Assembly (NCBI GenBank): GCA_027575765.1
Contig: JANBPT010000201.1
Location: 1 to 57,177, forward strand
Origin: Tieghemiomyces parasiticus
Taxonomy: Eukaryota; Kickxellomycota; Dimargaritomycetes; Dimargaritales; Dimargaritaceae
Length of the DNA stretch: 57,177 bases
Reading direction: 5' to 3'
The notes beneath the pieces are model-generated. The model did not search any database and had not been told where the DNA came from. It saw only the letters and a list, made by a program, of their open reading frames with translations. Below are positions 34,812 through 45,851 of this stretch, in pieces (position 1 is the stretch's first letter; every line of letters begins with the position of its first letter). A program made the position numbers and the translations under genes.

Positions 34812-37800
34812 ATGCTCCTCTGCGGCCGGCTAGCCTCCCGGGCGTCCCGACTGCCGATCGCCACGGGCGCCCGGAGCCACTACAGTCGCCACGCCAGCAC
34901 AGGAAATTCCAAAGTGTACAATCAGACACTCCGCCTCCCACAGACTGACTTCCCGCAGCGACCCCAACGGCCCGCCAACTACGCGGCGACGAGCCGCCAC
35001 CTGGCCGACCAGATCTACGCGTGGCAGTTGGCCAATAACCCCGGCCCACAGTTCATTCTGCACGACGGGCCGCCTTACGCTAACGGCGATCTGCACCTGG
35101 GCCACGCCCTGAACCGGATCACTAAGGACATTATCAACCGGTACCAGGTCCTCCGAGGCCGGCGCGTCCGATACATCCCTGGATGGGACTGCCACGGCTT
35201 GCCCATTGAGTTAAAGGCCCTCGCCAAGTTGGGTACCGCCAACGGGAAGGCCCCCGCGACCGACGCAGGTGACGGTGCTGCGGCATCTTTAGACCCGCTC
35301 AAGATCCGCCGCGTGGCTCGTAAGACGGCGCTGACCACGCTCGAGGCCCAAAAACGCGAGCTTCAGGAGTGGGGCGTCCTGGCCGACTGGGACGTGGTCT
35401 ACCGGACCCTTGATCTGGACTACGAGGTCCGTCAGCTCGGTGTATTCCGGACCATGGTGGAGAAGGGGCTGATTTACCGTCGCACCCGCCCCGTGTACTG
35501 GTCTCCATCATCCCGGACCGCCCTGGCCGAGGCCGAGCTTGAATACAAGGCGGATCACCGTAGCCAGTCAGCCTACGTTCGGTTCCCCATGACGGTGGAC
35601 GCCACATTGGCCAAACGGCTCGGCGTGCAGCTTCAAACGTTGCACAACCGGCCCGTTTACGCCCTAATCTGGACGACCACTCCGTGGACCCTACCGGCCA
35701 ACCGTGCGATCGCTGTCCACCCAGAGATCGAATATGTTCTGGTGGACCCGACGTCGTCCGGGCACGACGGAAGTACCACCCCACAGACCGGTGACACCGG
35801 CCCGGGACCGCTCTATATCGTGGCCAAGGCCCGCCTAGCTGATCTGAGTGCTAAGCTCGGCCTTCCCGCCGACGCCCCCGGCTCGACCACCGTTGCCGGC
35901 TCACATCTAGTGGGCCTGACCTACCTGCATCCGCTCAATGAAACCATTCTCCCGGTCATTGCCGCATCCTACGTGACGGCGGACTCGGGCACGGGTCTCG
36001 TACATACGGCCCCGGGCCACGGGCTAGAAGATTACGAGGCTTGCTTGGCCTTAGGTATCCCGGCCTATGCTCCCGTGGACGACCGGGGCTGCTTCACGGC
36101 GGAAGCCGGCCCGGCCCTCATCGGTAAACCCGTGCTCACGGAGGGCAACCGGGCCGTTCTCGACCTTCTCACCGCCGCGGGGGCCCTCCTGCACCGGGAA
36201 ACCATCGTGCACAGTTATCCGTATGACTGGCGTAGCAAGCAGCCGGTGATTCAACGTGCTACCCCGCAATGGTTTGCCAACCTGCACAGCATCCAGACCC
36301 CGGCCATCCGGGCCCTCGACGCTGTCGCCGCCCTTCCCGCCTCCTCCATCACGCGTTTGCAAGGATACGTAGCCGGTCGCAAGGAATGGTGCATCTCGCG
36401 ACAGCGCGCCTGGGGCGTGCCCATCCCGGTATTGTACAATGAGGCCACCGGGGAGGCGCTCTGTACGGCCGCCACCATAGACCACATCATTGGTGTCCTC
36501 CAGGAACGTGGGACCGACGCCTGGTGGTATGGCTCCGTTGCCGATTTCATTCCGCCGGCCTACCGTAATGACGGCCAGACATACCGCCGGGGCACTGACA
36601 CCATGGATGTGTGGTTCGACAGCGGCACGTCATGGACGCTCCTCGAGGCGTTCCGTCCACCGGCTGACCAGGACCCACAGCCTCTGGCCGACCTGTATCT
36701 CGAAGGGAGTGACCAGCACCGCGGGTGGTTCCAGTCCTCACTGCTGACCGCGATCGCCACCACCGGCCGGGCACCCTTCCGTAAATTGGTTACTCACGGG
36801 TTCACGCTGGACGCCGAGGGCCGCAAAATGTCCAAATCCCTGGGCAATGTCATTGACCCACGGACGGTGGTTCAAGGTGGGGCCGACCGTCGGCGGCAAC
36901 CGGCGCTGGGCATCGACGGCCTCCGGCTATGGGTCGCGTCGACCGAGTACACTAAGGACGTTACCGTGAGCGACCAGGCGTTGGTCACCGTGGGGGATAC
37001 CCTGCGCAAGTTCCGCAACACTGCACGGTTCATGTTGGGCAACCTCGAAACTGGCACGGTCGGCGAGACCAACGAGGTCATCACGGACGTGGATCGCTAC
37101 GCCCTCTTAGAACTGAACGACTTTTTAGCGCAGGCCACCGCGGCCTACGACGCCCTGGCCTTCAACAAGGTGTATCAGCACCTGGCCCGGTTCACCAACG
37201 CGTTCCTATCGGCGTTCTATTTCGATATCACCAAGGACCGGTTATATGCCGAGGCCCCCGCCAGTTCTCGCCGGAGATCGACCCAGGTCGTGCTCCACCA
37301 TCTGCTGCGTGGTTATGCCAGCGTCTTGGCCCCGCTCACGATTCATCTGGCCGAAGAGATTCACCATCATCACCAGAAACGAGTTTCGGAACCGTCTCCG
37401 TCACCGGTTCCCGCGTCCACCGTCGAAACTGCCGACTCGAGCGTTGCGAAGCCGGCGAGCGTTTATGCCCAACCTTGGCCCACGCCAAACCCTGAGTGGG
37501 AGAACTCCTCGCTACGACACACGTGGCGGGCTCTCCTGCCCGTCCGTGATGAGGCTATGTTGGCCTTGGAGCGTGCCCGGCAGGAGAAGCACATCGGACG
37601 GTCGCTCGACGCCGACCTGGTGTTCTACATATCCGAAGGACCCTTGGCCGCTCAATGCCGTGAGGCCGGTCGGCTGTTTAACATGGTACCCGATGATTTG
37701 GCTGAGGTGTTCATCGTTTCGAACGTCCACCTGACAACCGACCCTGCGGAGTGGCGACGAGGGCAAAGTGAGGGCGCCTATTTGGCGGTAGGCAACACCG

Positions 37801-37985
37801 TGCCTGTGAATTATCCGGTGGCCCCCCACCATGGAGTAGTCGAAGGCACTGTACAGGTGGCCGTGCGCCAGGCTACCAAACACAAGTGTCCGCGGTGCTG
37901 GCGGTTATGTAGCGCCGGGGTCGATGCCCTTTGTCCGCGGTGCCGGGAGGTTGTGGGCGGGATTGAGGACGCCGCTACCGCCTGA
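34812..37985 (+). CDS. ISM1: Mitochondrial isoleucyl-tRNA synthetase (bacterial type)
   Basis: A 1057-residue class I aminoacyl-tRNA synthetase charging mitochondrial tRNA-Ile, intronless. The N-terminus (MLLCGRLASRASRLPIATGA) is basic, lacks acidic residues and is a plausible mitochondrial presequence. The HIGH motif appears as HLGH (residues 95-98, within FILHDGPPYANGDLHLGHAL). The KMSKS loop is K672-S676 (GRKMSKSLGNVIDP). The editing-domain block (TDSGTGLVHTAPGHG-like ADSGTGLVHTAPGHGLEDYE) and the WDCHGLPIE motif are present. The extreme C-terminus carries the zinc-binding module of bacterial IleRS, C1026-X2-C1029 and C1041-X2-C1044, so the protein is of eubacterial, organellar origin rather than cytosolic type. 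The start is the first ATG (ACC ATG context). Length and all catalytic motifs indicate an intact enzyme. Confidence 0.96.
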   Translation: MLLCGRLASRASRLPIATGARSHYSRHASTGNSKVYNQTLRLPQTDFPQRPQRPANYAATSRHLADQIYAWQLANNPGPQFILHDGPPYANGDLHLGHALNRITKDIINRYQVLRGRRVRYIPGWDCHGLPIELKALAKLGTANGKAPATDAGDGAAASLDPLKIRRVARKTALTTLEAQKRELQEWGVLADWDVVYRTLDLDYEVRQLGVFRTMVEKGLIYRRTRPVYWSPSSRTALAEAELEYKADHRSQSAYVRFPMTVDATLAKRLGVQLQTLHNRPVYALIWTTTPWTLPANRAIAVHPEIEYVLVDPTSSGHDGSTTPQTGDTGPGPLYIVAKARLADLSAKLGLPADAPGSTTVAGSHLVGLTYLHPLNETILPVIAASYVTADSGTGLVHTAPGHGLEDYEACLALGIPAYAPVDDRGCFTAEAGPALIGKPVLTEGNRAVLDLLTAAGALLHRETIVHSYPYDWRSKQPVIQRATPQWFANLHSIQTPAIRALDAVAALPASSITRLQGYVAGRKEWCISRQRAWGVPIPVLYNEATGEALCTAATIDHIIGVLQERGTDAWWYGSVADFIPPAYRNDGQTYRRGTDTMDVWFDSGTSWTLLEAFRPPADQDPQPLADLYLEGSDQHRGWFQSSLLTAIATTGRAPFRKLVTHGFTLDAEGRKMSKSLGNVIDPRTVVQGGADRRRQPALGIDGLRLWVASTEYTKDVTVSDQALVTVGDTLRKFRNTARFMLGNLETGTVGETNEVITDVDRYALLELNDFLAQATAAYDALAFNKVYQHLARFTNAFLSAFYFDITKDRLYAEAPASSRRRSTQVVLHHLLRGYASVLAPLTIHLAEEIHHHHQKRVSEPSPSPVPASTVETADSSVAKPASVYAQPWPTPNPEWENSSLRHTWRALLPVRDEAMLALERARQEKHIGRSLDADLVFYISEGPLAAQCREAGRLFNMVPDDLAEVFIVSNVHLTTDPAEWRRGQSEGAYLAVGNTVPVNYPVAPHHGVVEGTVQVAVRQATKHKCPRCWRLCSAGVDALCPRCREVVGGIEDAATA

Positions 37986-40900
37986 TACTACATCGCGGGG
38001 GTGCCTCACCACAAGTTGAACTGCGAAGCAACAGCATCTTCGTTGCTCCTCGGCTTTGGAAATAAAATGTGGAATAAGCGAGAATTGGCGCCAACCGTCA
38101 AGCTAAGGTGGCTGTGGATGCAGATGAAAAATGGCTATCTGCATCTCGCAGGATGTCCTTCTCCCCCCCCCACCTACCCACTCCATCTCCTAATATGGGT
38201 CACCTTCACCAGACCTGGTAGGCGAACCATTGGCGAATCATGTATTGGGTACCGACGACTTTGAACCCTTATTCGTTACCCAATTAGGCAAAGGAAATCT
38301 AGCCTCTTTTACTCCTCACCCAGATTCAAGCCTTCTCGACACTGTATATCCTTGTGTGATGCCCGTGATCGACCCATGGTTAGCACATCCTTCCCACCGG
38401 CCTGGCTTTTTGAGAGTATAGCACCCGATTGGTTTCTGCGTTTGGCAAAAGCGTGCTGGTATAAGGGATTAACAGGCCTTCGCAAGACCGCATCAGCGCC
38501 AACTGGTGACCCTGTATCCTCTCTATTTAGTTTGCCTGGCCCATAGCCAACTATAAGGGGAAAAGAAATTATTAGCCAGGTTCATCGTTGGTAATCGTCT
38601 ATCCTGGTATGAGGCCCGGAACAGGTGGCGGACTAGGACCAGACAGGGTAGGTAGCGCCTGTCATGGTCGACCTGGGGTCTAATGAGGAGACCTCTGTGT
38701 ATAGCCGTATGTAGTCGGGCTGATGGAGTGTCCGTAACAGATAACCCCGAACCGTCGGTGACGGCGCTGGTCCTTCCCCCCCCCTTCTTCTCAAAAACCA
38801 ACCAATGGCCCGGAGTCATTCGCCACCATCACATCATTGTCCTGACCCCGTCGAACAGGGCTAGATGATTCAACCATTGGAACAATAGTGGGGGAGTGAT
38901 CCGTCAACGGACGTTGGATCGTTTTTGTGCCCTCCTAAACGGACCTGCGCAACAGTCGCGCATTGTTCTTCACCGTATGCAATGTCTAACGACCTTAGAG
39001 TACTGTTTTCGAAGCTGGCCTGTGATACATGCGTTTAGTAATGAATGGCTCTCGCCTCCTTGCCTTGTGCTTCATTGGTGTTCATTTATTTATGCGTATT
39101 GCAACAGACTCGGCTTCATTTCTCATCCTCTGTATTCCCTGTCCTCACTTCGTTAATACTTCCGGCCCCTCTTTAATTTGCCATTCTAACGTGAGTATCA
39201 CGAAGCTCCTTTAGGCCTCCATTTTCCCCCGTGGCCCACGCACTCGATAGTGTGCCCAGCTTCTGACGAAGTCACCTTTACTTTCAGTCCCTTTCTTTCC
39301 GACCTATTAGGCACTTTGCTCCATTCATATGCGAATGAGAGTGAAGTTGGGCCATCTAGGTATATCATCTTACTCAACATGTCAAAAGGGACGTACAGTA
39401 AAGCCATCCCAGCCCCCACTCATCCGCTCCATACCTTATGCTGTACACCCCATGTCGAGCGCCAGTCCTATAGCGATCTTTTTGGTGGATCGGATATTTA
39501 ACGGATGATGTGCGCCAATCGGATGTAAGACATGGGAGCAAGTTAAAACTGAAGATAGGCCTACAAGGGACCCCCAATGATATAGGATACAGGTGGTCAA
39601 AGTGCGTCTAGACCTGGTTGGCTAAATGATGAGCGGTTAGGGTCGCCGGCTAGATGAGGCGGTTATCGGGCCATTATATGTCGATAGATTTCCTAGCTCC
39701 GTCAGTACTAGTCGAATGGCAGGCAGGGTGTGGACTTCGATCGTCTACCCGGGTGCTCGTTCGGCTGGTGAAGAAATGAATCGAGGTAATCATGCCCACA
39801 GACAGCGAACGGAAGAAGAGTGAGCAGTAGTAGGGGGGAATAGAATCGGCATTGCTCGTACTGATCACTGCTAGGATGAAATGGCAAGGGAGGGAGTATC
39901 CGGTTGATTTTTACCCACAAGTTAGGTGGGGTTAACTCTTCTTTCGATGACACTGATCCACACTAAAGCAGGTACGCAAATGGGCCACTGTGATTCAGGG
40001 TCACTACGTTGTGACATATTTGCACAGACCACTGGTCTCGTGTAATATTTATTGATGGCGGGCTAATGCGTGCTTCGGGGTATACCACGGTTGACTTTAC
40101 ATGGCTCTCGTAATTCTTCCCTGCCCCACCCTGTGGTGTAGTAGAAATACACGGGGTGACCATACGATATAAGGAAAAGTAGGTTATAAGGTAAGCTTAT
40201 TATTGAGGTGGCCGACGGACAGTCATTACATGTCCTCCGACCTTGTCTACGCCAGATTCAACTGGCGTGGTAGCAATGATAAAATTTGCCGTAAGAGAGC
40301 ATCACCAAGCATACGGCATGAAAAAGGCACAAGAACAGCAAGGCGTGGTATCCTAGAAAAGGCTAACCATAAGGCAATTAAGAGGACAGCATTGACGTCT
40401 TTGATTAACTTGGCTTATCGTTGTCGCATAGATACTCTGGGTGAGACTACGCTGTTCGCAATGTTGTCCTGAAGCGGCGATTATTCCGCCCGCTCCCCCT
40501 CCACCGACGTTACTGAGTGCCACTGTAACGCTCATATCGAGCTAATCGCGTTAGTCATATACTCGTCGTTGGTAGTGACAATGTGACGGGGATAGAATAC
40601 ACTACCTCTACCCCTTCCGGTTTATTGCGATCGACGCTGGATCTTGGTCGGATCAACCGACGTACGCCATATTCTGGCCGGTTCCAGGCCCTTGTCAAGT
40701 TGGGGACGGTCATCAAGGATACGTTCCGGAGAAATGGAGAGCGAAAGCGTGGTGGCGCCCCTCTCCTCCTTTTTATGCCCCCTAATCTCCTTTAATCTAC
40801 AACACTTGGGGCAATAGCTCCCCCTCAAAAAAGGGTCCGTACCGATCTGGAGTGACCACTTCCTTCCCATCCCCTGCATAATGCCGCTAGCAGATTGGAT

Positions 40901-41256
40901 ATCGATGTGACAATCGATCCCGCTGAGGCGGAGGGTACGGTTAGTTTAAGGAGAATCCTTTTGGAGCCAATAATCTACCAGCGGATGGGCGTCGAGAGAG
41001 AGGGAGGAGGAGAAGTCAGTTCAGTTAACGTCGCGTAGAAAGCTGTGATTCTCATGTGTGGAGCTAGGCCATCTTACGTCCCGCTTGTAATAAGGATAAT
41101 AAACCCCCCAAAGGGAAAAATGAGGTTCAGACAGCAATGAGGTGGCGTATCCCCTCCCCAGGTGTGGTGAGGGGAGGTGGGGAAAATGAAGAGAGGGGGA
41201 GGGAGGAGATACAGGTCAGGGATACATTGACTGGCTATGCCTGTGCTCGACGGGAC
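37986..41256. other. 3.3-kb gene-poor spacer
   Basis: Between IleRS and the chitinase promoter. Only short open frames occur. C9 tracts lie at 38163-38171 and 38776-38784. A small hairpin, ACGCCAG / CTGGCGT with a 6-base loop, lies at 40249-40255 / 40262-40268. Purine-rich patches lie around 41000 and 41160-41210. No gene recognised. Confidence 0.45.
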
Positions 41257-41263
41257 ATAAAAG
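41257..41263 (+). promoter_or_regulatory. TATA-like element (ATAAAAG) for the chitinase gene
   Basis: CATAAAAG on the plus strand about 245 bases upstream of the chitinase ATG, followed by a C/T-rich leader. Weak match to TATA consensus, supported only by position and by similarity to the other leaders here. Confidence 0.3.
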
Positions 41264-41505
41264 CTGACCTTCCCGCTGCCCTTTTCATCAACACACACAC
41301 CCTCCAGTATTCGGCCCAGAGTTCGTTTTCTCGGGCCCCTCCCTCCCTTCTCCTTTTAACGCCAGTGCACTGGCTGCACTGCCACGATCCCACTCTCTCT
41401 TACGCACCGCTACTTGCTCCAGTCAACTGCCTCCACGCGGTAATTACTTTCCCTATAACATTACTGACCCCGCGTCACCAGCCATAGCGCCCCCTTGACG
41501 ACACC

Positions 41506-42783
41506 ATGCGTTTCTTTACGCCCCTGGCTCTCCTCGCTGCCAGCCTTACGGCGCTGGTCACCCCGCTCGTCGCCGCCAAACCCGAGGTGGTGGTATACTA
41601 CGCCGACTGGTCCAGCGCCAACATGCCCCCAGAGACGATCCAATGGAGTAAGATAACCCGCTTGAACTACGCCTTCGTGGTCCTGGACGGTGAGCAAAAC
41701 ATGGCGGTCGGGACGCCCGAACTTCTAACCAAAGTGGTGACCTTGGCCCACCAGAACAAAGTCAAGGTCAACTTGGCCATCGGTGGGTGGTCTGGGTCGG
41801 GCAACTTCTCAACCATGGTTGCCACCGAAGCCACTCGGTCGCGGACCATCACCAACATGCTCGCCCTGGTTGACCAGTACAATCTGGACGGTTTGGACGT
41901 TGACTGGGAGTACCCCGGCCGCATGGGAGCGCCGTGTAACATCGTGGACGAGGCCAACGACTCGCCCAACTTCCTCATCTTCCTCAACGCCCTGCGCGCC
42001 GCACTGGACGCCAAGTATACCCCCGCTGGCAGCAAGCTGATCACGATGGCCGTTCGGGTGGACCCTTTCGACGTGAATGGAGCACCCATGACCGACGTGA
42101 GCGCGTTTGCAAAGAGTATCGACTTCATCCAGGTGATGGCCTATGACATCTACGGCGCCTTCTCCCCTACGACGGGCCCCAACGCCCCGTTCCAGTGCGA
42201 CGTTGCCCAAAAGGGTCAGTACAGCTACGTGCAGTCCATCCAGGCCTGGATCGCCGCAGGATTCCCCGCGAACAAGATCATCGCCGGTCTGCCCTTCTAC
42301 GGACGCGCCATGCAGGCCGCTGAGGCCATGGACGGTACGACGCAATACGTCCCGCAGGTCAAGACGGTCATCGCTGGCGATAAGGACGACGCTGTGTACC
42401 AGTCGGCCTGCCTCAAGGACCCGGCCCAGTTCTCGACCGTGTGGAAGTACCGCCAGCTGCGCGCCCAGGGCTTGGTGAACGCTGACAATACCGCCGGCAC
42501 CGGCTGGACCCGGTACTGGGATGAGACCTCCAAGACCCCCTGGCTGTACAACGCTGCCAACAAGACTATGATCTCGTACGACGACACGCAGTCCATCACC
42601 ATCAAGGTCCAGTGGGCTTTGGGGGCCAGCGGTACTCAGGCTGCAGGGCTGCCCGCGTCGCCCCAGGTGGCCGGCGTCCAGGTGTGGGAACTGAGCCAGG
42701 ATAACGGCGAGCTGCTCGACAGTATCAATAAGGCCATTAGTGGCCTACCCCGCCCCAAGTGCAAACCCCGCAAGCTTAGCTAA
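41506..42783 (+). CDS. Secreted GH18 chitinase
   Basis: A 425-residue, intronless family 18 glycoside hydrolase expected to cleave beta-1,4 linkages in chitin. Residues 1-23 are a clear signal peptide (LALLAASLTALVTPLVAA). The mature barrel begins PEVVVYYADW. Strand 3 shows AIGGWSGSGNFS. The catalytic motif DGLDVDWE has E135 as the proton donor and D133 as its partner. Strand 6 carries MAYDIYGAFS and the last strand ends GVQVWELSQDNGELL. No chitin-binding module, GPI signal or transmembrane segment follows; the protein ends shortly after a basic PRPKCKPRK tail. The single-domain layout suggests a small endo- or exochitinase used in wall remodelling or for attacking another fungus. The latter is speculation tied to the suspected lineage. 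Confidence 0.95.
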   Translation: MRFFTPLALLAASLTALVTPLVAAKPEVVVYYADWSSANMPPETIQWSKITRLNYAFVVLDGEQNMAVGTPELLTKVVTLAHQNKVKVNLAIGGWSGSGNFSTMVATEATRSRTITNMLALVDQYNLDGLDVDWEYPGRMGAPCNIVDEANDSPNFLIFLNALRAALDAKYTPAGSKLITMAVRVDPFDVNGAPMTDVSAFAKSIDFIQVMAYDIYGAFSPTTGPNAPFQCDVAQKGQYSYVQSIQAWIAAGFPANKIIAGLPFYGRAMQAAEAMDGTTQYVPQVKTVIAGDKDDAVYQSACLKDPAQFSTVWKYRQLRAQGLVNADNTAGTGWTRYWDETSKTPWLYNAANKTMISYDDTQSITIKVQWALGASGTQAAGLPASPQVAGVQVWELSQDNGELLDSINKAISGLPRPKCKPRKLS

Positions 42784-44111
42784 GGGATTCAACGACTGTG
42801 ATTCTTTAAAGTGAATTTAGCAGATCTAGCTTGGAAATGATAAGTGGTATAACAATAAAATTGTGGCATATTTCGCCCCCCACCCCTCTCCGGCGCTATA
42901 GATAATTATATATATGGACCGACTCTTTCAAATAAGCGGGTACTTCACGCGGCTGGTTATACGGCGCCCCCTCCATTAAAACTTCCATTATTTTCCGTCG
43001 ACATACCAGCAGCATATCATAGGAATGGGTCGCAGCTCAAAGGTCGAAAAAGTTAGAACTCCTCCCTCTCCACTTTAGGTAATCTGCGCTCGGCTACTAC
43101 CAGTTTTTCTAGGCCAGTGACAGTGACCTGCGCCAAAACTCCTATCCTACACCCAACGCGATCCCAACATTCAGGGGCCCGGGCCTCTACAGGGTAGGCG
43201 GTAAGGTGATACTGTATAGTCTTCATGTGACCAGCGAATACCCACCTATCCTTCGGCTCGATTCGCATCTGCGGACCAATATGATCGATGTATTCGTTGC
43301 TTATTGTAATCGTAGGCCCTTCGGACCACTGCCCCAGCCTAAAATCATTTGCTTCCATCAGGCGGCGGCTTCCAGTTTTACCGTCCTGACGGAATCAGAC
43401 CAACCGCCAAATGATCACTGGAAAGTTTGCAGCCCAGATTAGGAAAGCAGTGACTGATCCTCCTCCTTATCAGGAGTGGTCTCCTGATTGACGTTGCTTC
43501 ACAGTTTTAAGGAGACTTTCGTCAACTCTCCCAACTATACCAACTATACCACATGGTTTCCCACTACCGTGTTCCCCCGAAAGTATTGTGGTGGGGAGTA
43601 CGGCCCCAGAGAAGGGGGACAAAACAGGTGAAGATTGAGGGAGGGAGACTTTGTGAGAAGGCCAAGGAAAAAAGGATCTCTATTGCACGTTTAACGAACC
43701 AACGCTTATGGACAATTTATCCACTTAAAATATATATGTACGTTCGCAGATGATAGAAAGTCGTTTGGTAGAGTAGAGGGGCTTGGTTCCTCCTCCATGA
43801 TGGCGAGAGCCCGGGCACCAGCCGAGTTCGACTTCGAAATCGGAAGGTCGCTGTCTTCTTGATCATGAAGATGAGTGGTTCGTAGTGGAAGGCTGTGACT
43901 TTGGACCGGGAGGCCTTCTGGTAGGTTCCTCGGTTGCCATACGATGTATGTAATTAGGTCCAAAGCGTTATATACTTCAACAGTGTACAATGAGCCTTCA
44001 AGTATTACCTTCGGTCTATTCGCCGGTGGCTCTCCTCAGACCACCCTCTTTTCTATCCCGCTCTGAATCTCTTCTTTGGACCACACATCCTGTTACACTC
44101 TTACCACCTTG

Positions 44112-44154
<43 letters not shown>

Positions 44155-45408
44155 GGTCACTCTGGCATACTTCCTCAATACAGCCTATACCCTTAATCTC
44201 CCCGCCGTATCTAACCCCAAAATGCTAACCCTCTCTCCGCCCCGGTCATGGCCGAAGGATGTCTATGTTGGATTGGCAGCCATGCTCGACCCTGTTTCTG
44301 TCTGCCTACTTATTATATCTAAGTGACTAGTTCGAGACTATGTGGGCCTACGCTGTCTTGGTAGATTCCTTGGTTATACCGCCAGCGGGCCTGTGCTGCT
44401 GAATTTGATGGGAACAGGGTCAGAACTCTGCTAGAGATAGAGCTGTAAAAAGTCAATAGGTGACAGGCCCAGGACAGCTTCCCTTCCCCAGTCACTTGAA
44501 ATTACACGGCTGTCCTAAACACCGGATCCTCCCACAACCTCAGTGACGGCTGCCGCCACCCGTGGATACTCTATGTAACTGATTTCCTCTGTTAACTATT
44601 GCGAAGGGGGGGGTCAGCCATTTTTCCTCCTTTGGTTAATGCAACGCCTTACTTATCTCCGTACAGCTGTGGATAGACAAAGGTTTGCGGATCACAATGT
44701 AGAGAGTACGTCACCACGATGCAATACTTCACCTCCAAACCCATGACTATGAGTAAGGCGAAATAAAAAAAGGATGGCCCCGCTATGGGAGCCACACCTT
44801 GGATGGGACACAAGGCCGGAATTTCTTGTATGCTCTCATCAAGGGCCTGGCAGAGGCGCAGATAAAGCACCGATCAAAAATCTTTACCACAATTGGTTAT
44901 GAAGAACGCTACGTGATAAAAAGTATTCGTCATGCTTCTGCCCTGCATCGCTGTAGACGTCTTTAATAAGTTGCCATTCACCATTCATCATAATCCTTAT
45001 TCTTTGCAAACTGCTATAGACATTTTACTTACCCTGTTTGTACGGTGTCTTCGTGTTTCGAATAGTCTATACCTTTTATCAGTATAGACCTGGTAGGAAT
45101 TTAGTCTGAAACGACTTCGCTCTGTAATAGTTAGATATGACGATACCCATTACCAAGGATACTGCCTTTTAATCAAAACCAACACCTCTTATAAAAGAAC
45201 TAGGGCCGATCCACATCCGCAACATGGCATACGCGTGCTGGTGAGACGAGGGCCATCAGGCAGTGCGGTTCATGGTAACGGAAAGTATAGAATCGTTTCG
45301 GTTACTTTCTGGTAAGCGGCCGACCGAGCAACTTTTGGGTTAAACACGAACAAGTGCAGCTTAGCAATGAGTGAAGCCCCCATGGCTACCCACCATGTTT
45401 AGCGAAGT
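42784..45408. other. Gene-poor spacer with (CT)15 microsatellite and a hairpin
   Basis: No gene recognised. Contains the perfect (CT)15 at 44117-44146 (listed separately), a G8 tract at 44606-44613, and a perfect 8-bp inverted repeat GTCTATAC / GTATAGAC with a 9-base loop at 45065-45072 / 45082-45089. A direct repeat of CCAACTATA lies near 43530-43550. Confidence 0.45.
44117..44146. repeat. (CT)15 microsatellite
   Basis: Fifteen uninterrupted CT units in an intergenic, pyrimidine-rich stretch. Confidence 0.95.
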
Positions 45409-45795
45409 TTAGGAGACAGGAGAAAGCGCGGATTGCCTCCCAGGACCGTGCTGGACCGGAGAAGCCTTGGTCGCCTTAAAATGGGCAACGCCTAGACGAT
45501 TCCGCGCCGTCGAGGTGGCGAGATCTGCCGGACGAGGGGTAGGGTCGGACAAATGAATGGTCTGCAGGTGCAAATGATCAACTCCGACCATACGAAACAC
45601 TGCAGGGTGGCGTGGACGACACAGATCAAAGAAAAAGGAGGCAGGCAGGTGGGAGGGAGGGTTGAGATTAAGAACGGCCTGCAGAGTATGGCTAATCTGT
45701 CCTTCCTGTACGAGGACAGGTCTTCGCATTAACTTGCGGCCTCGGGAAAACTTGGTGGAGTCAAGTTCTATCCATAGAAGCTTCGAACGGGTCAT
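45409..45795 (-). CDS. Small hypothetical protein
   Basis: A 128-codon minus-strand frame from an ATG (45795) to TAA (45411-45409), with mixed but gene-like codon usage. It begins MTRSKLLWIELDSTKFSRGR, is basic overall, contains PASFFFDLCRPRHPAVFRMV and ends in a Ser/Pro tail. I recognise no domain. Support for a real gene is indirect. A TATATAC element lies on the minus strand at 45892-45881, about 90 bases upstream, and the frame is longer than expected by chance in this composition. A 19-codon ORF ends across its start codon (separate entry). It could also be one exon of a spliced gene or a relic. Confidence 0.35.
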   Translation of the reverse strand: MTRSKLLWIELDSTKFSRGRKLMRRPVLVQEGQISHTLQAVLNLNPPSHLPASFFFDLCRPRHPAVFRMVGVDHLHLQTIHLSDPTPRPADLATSTARNRLGVAHFKATKASPVQHGPGRQSALSPVS

Positions 45796-45851
45796 GACGC
45801 GGCTGGGAGTTCTTTGATTTGCTCGAGAATCGACTCACTGTAAGGTCGCAT
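45792..45851 (-). other. 19-codon upstream ORF overlapping the start of the small hypothetical gene (ATGA)
   Basis: An ATG at 45851 opens MRPYSESILEQIKELPAAS and stops at a TGA that shares bases with the ATG of the 128-codon frame (ATGA overlap). It lies downstream of the TATATAC element, so it would be in the leader. Either it is a regulatory upstream ORF favouring termination-reinitiation, or it is the true N-terminus displaced by a frameshift or an unseen intron. Confidence 0.3.
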
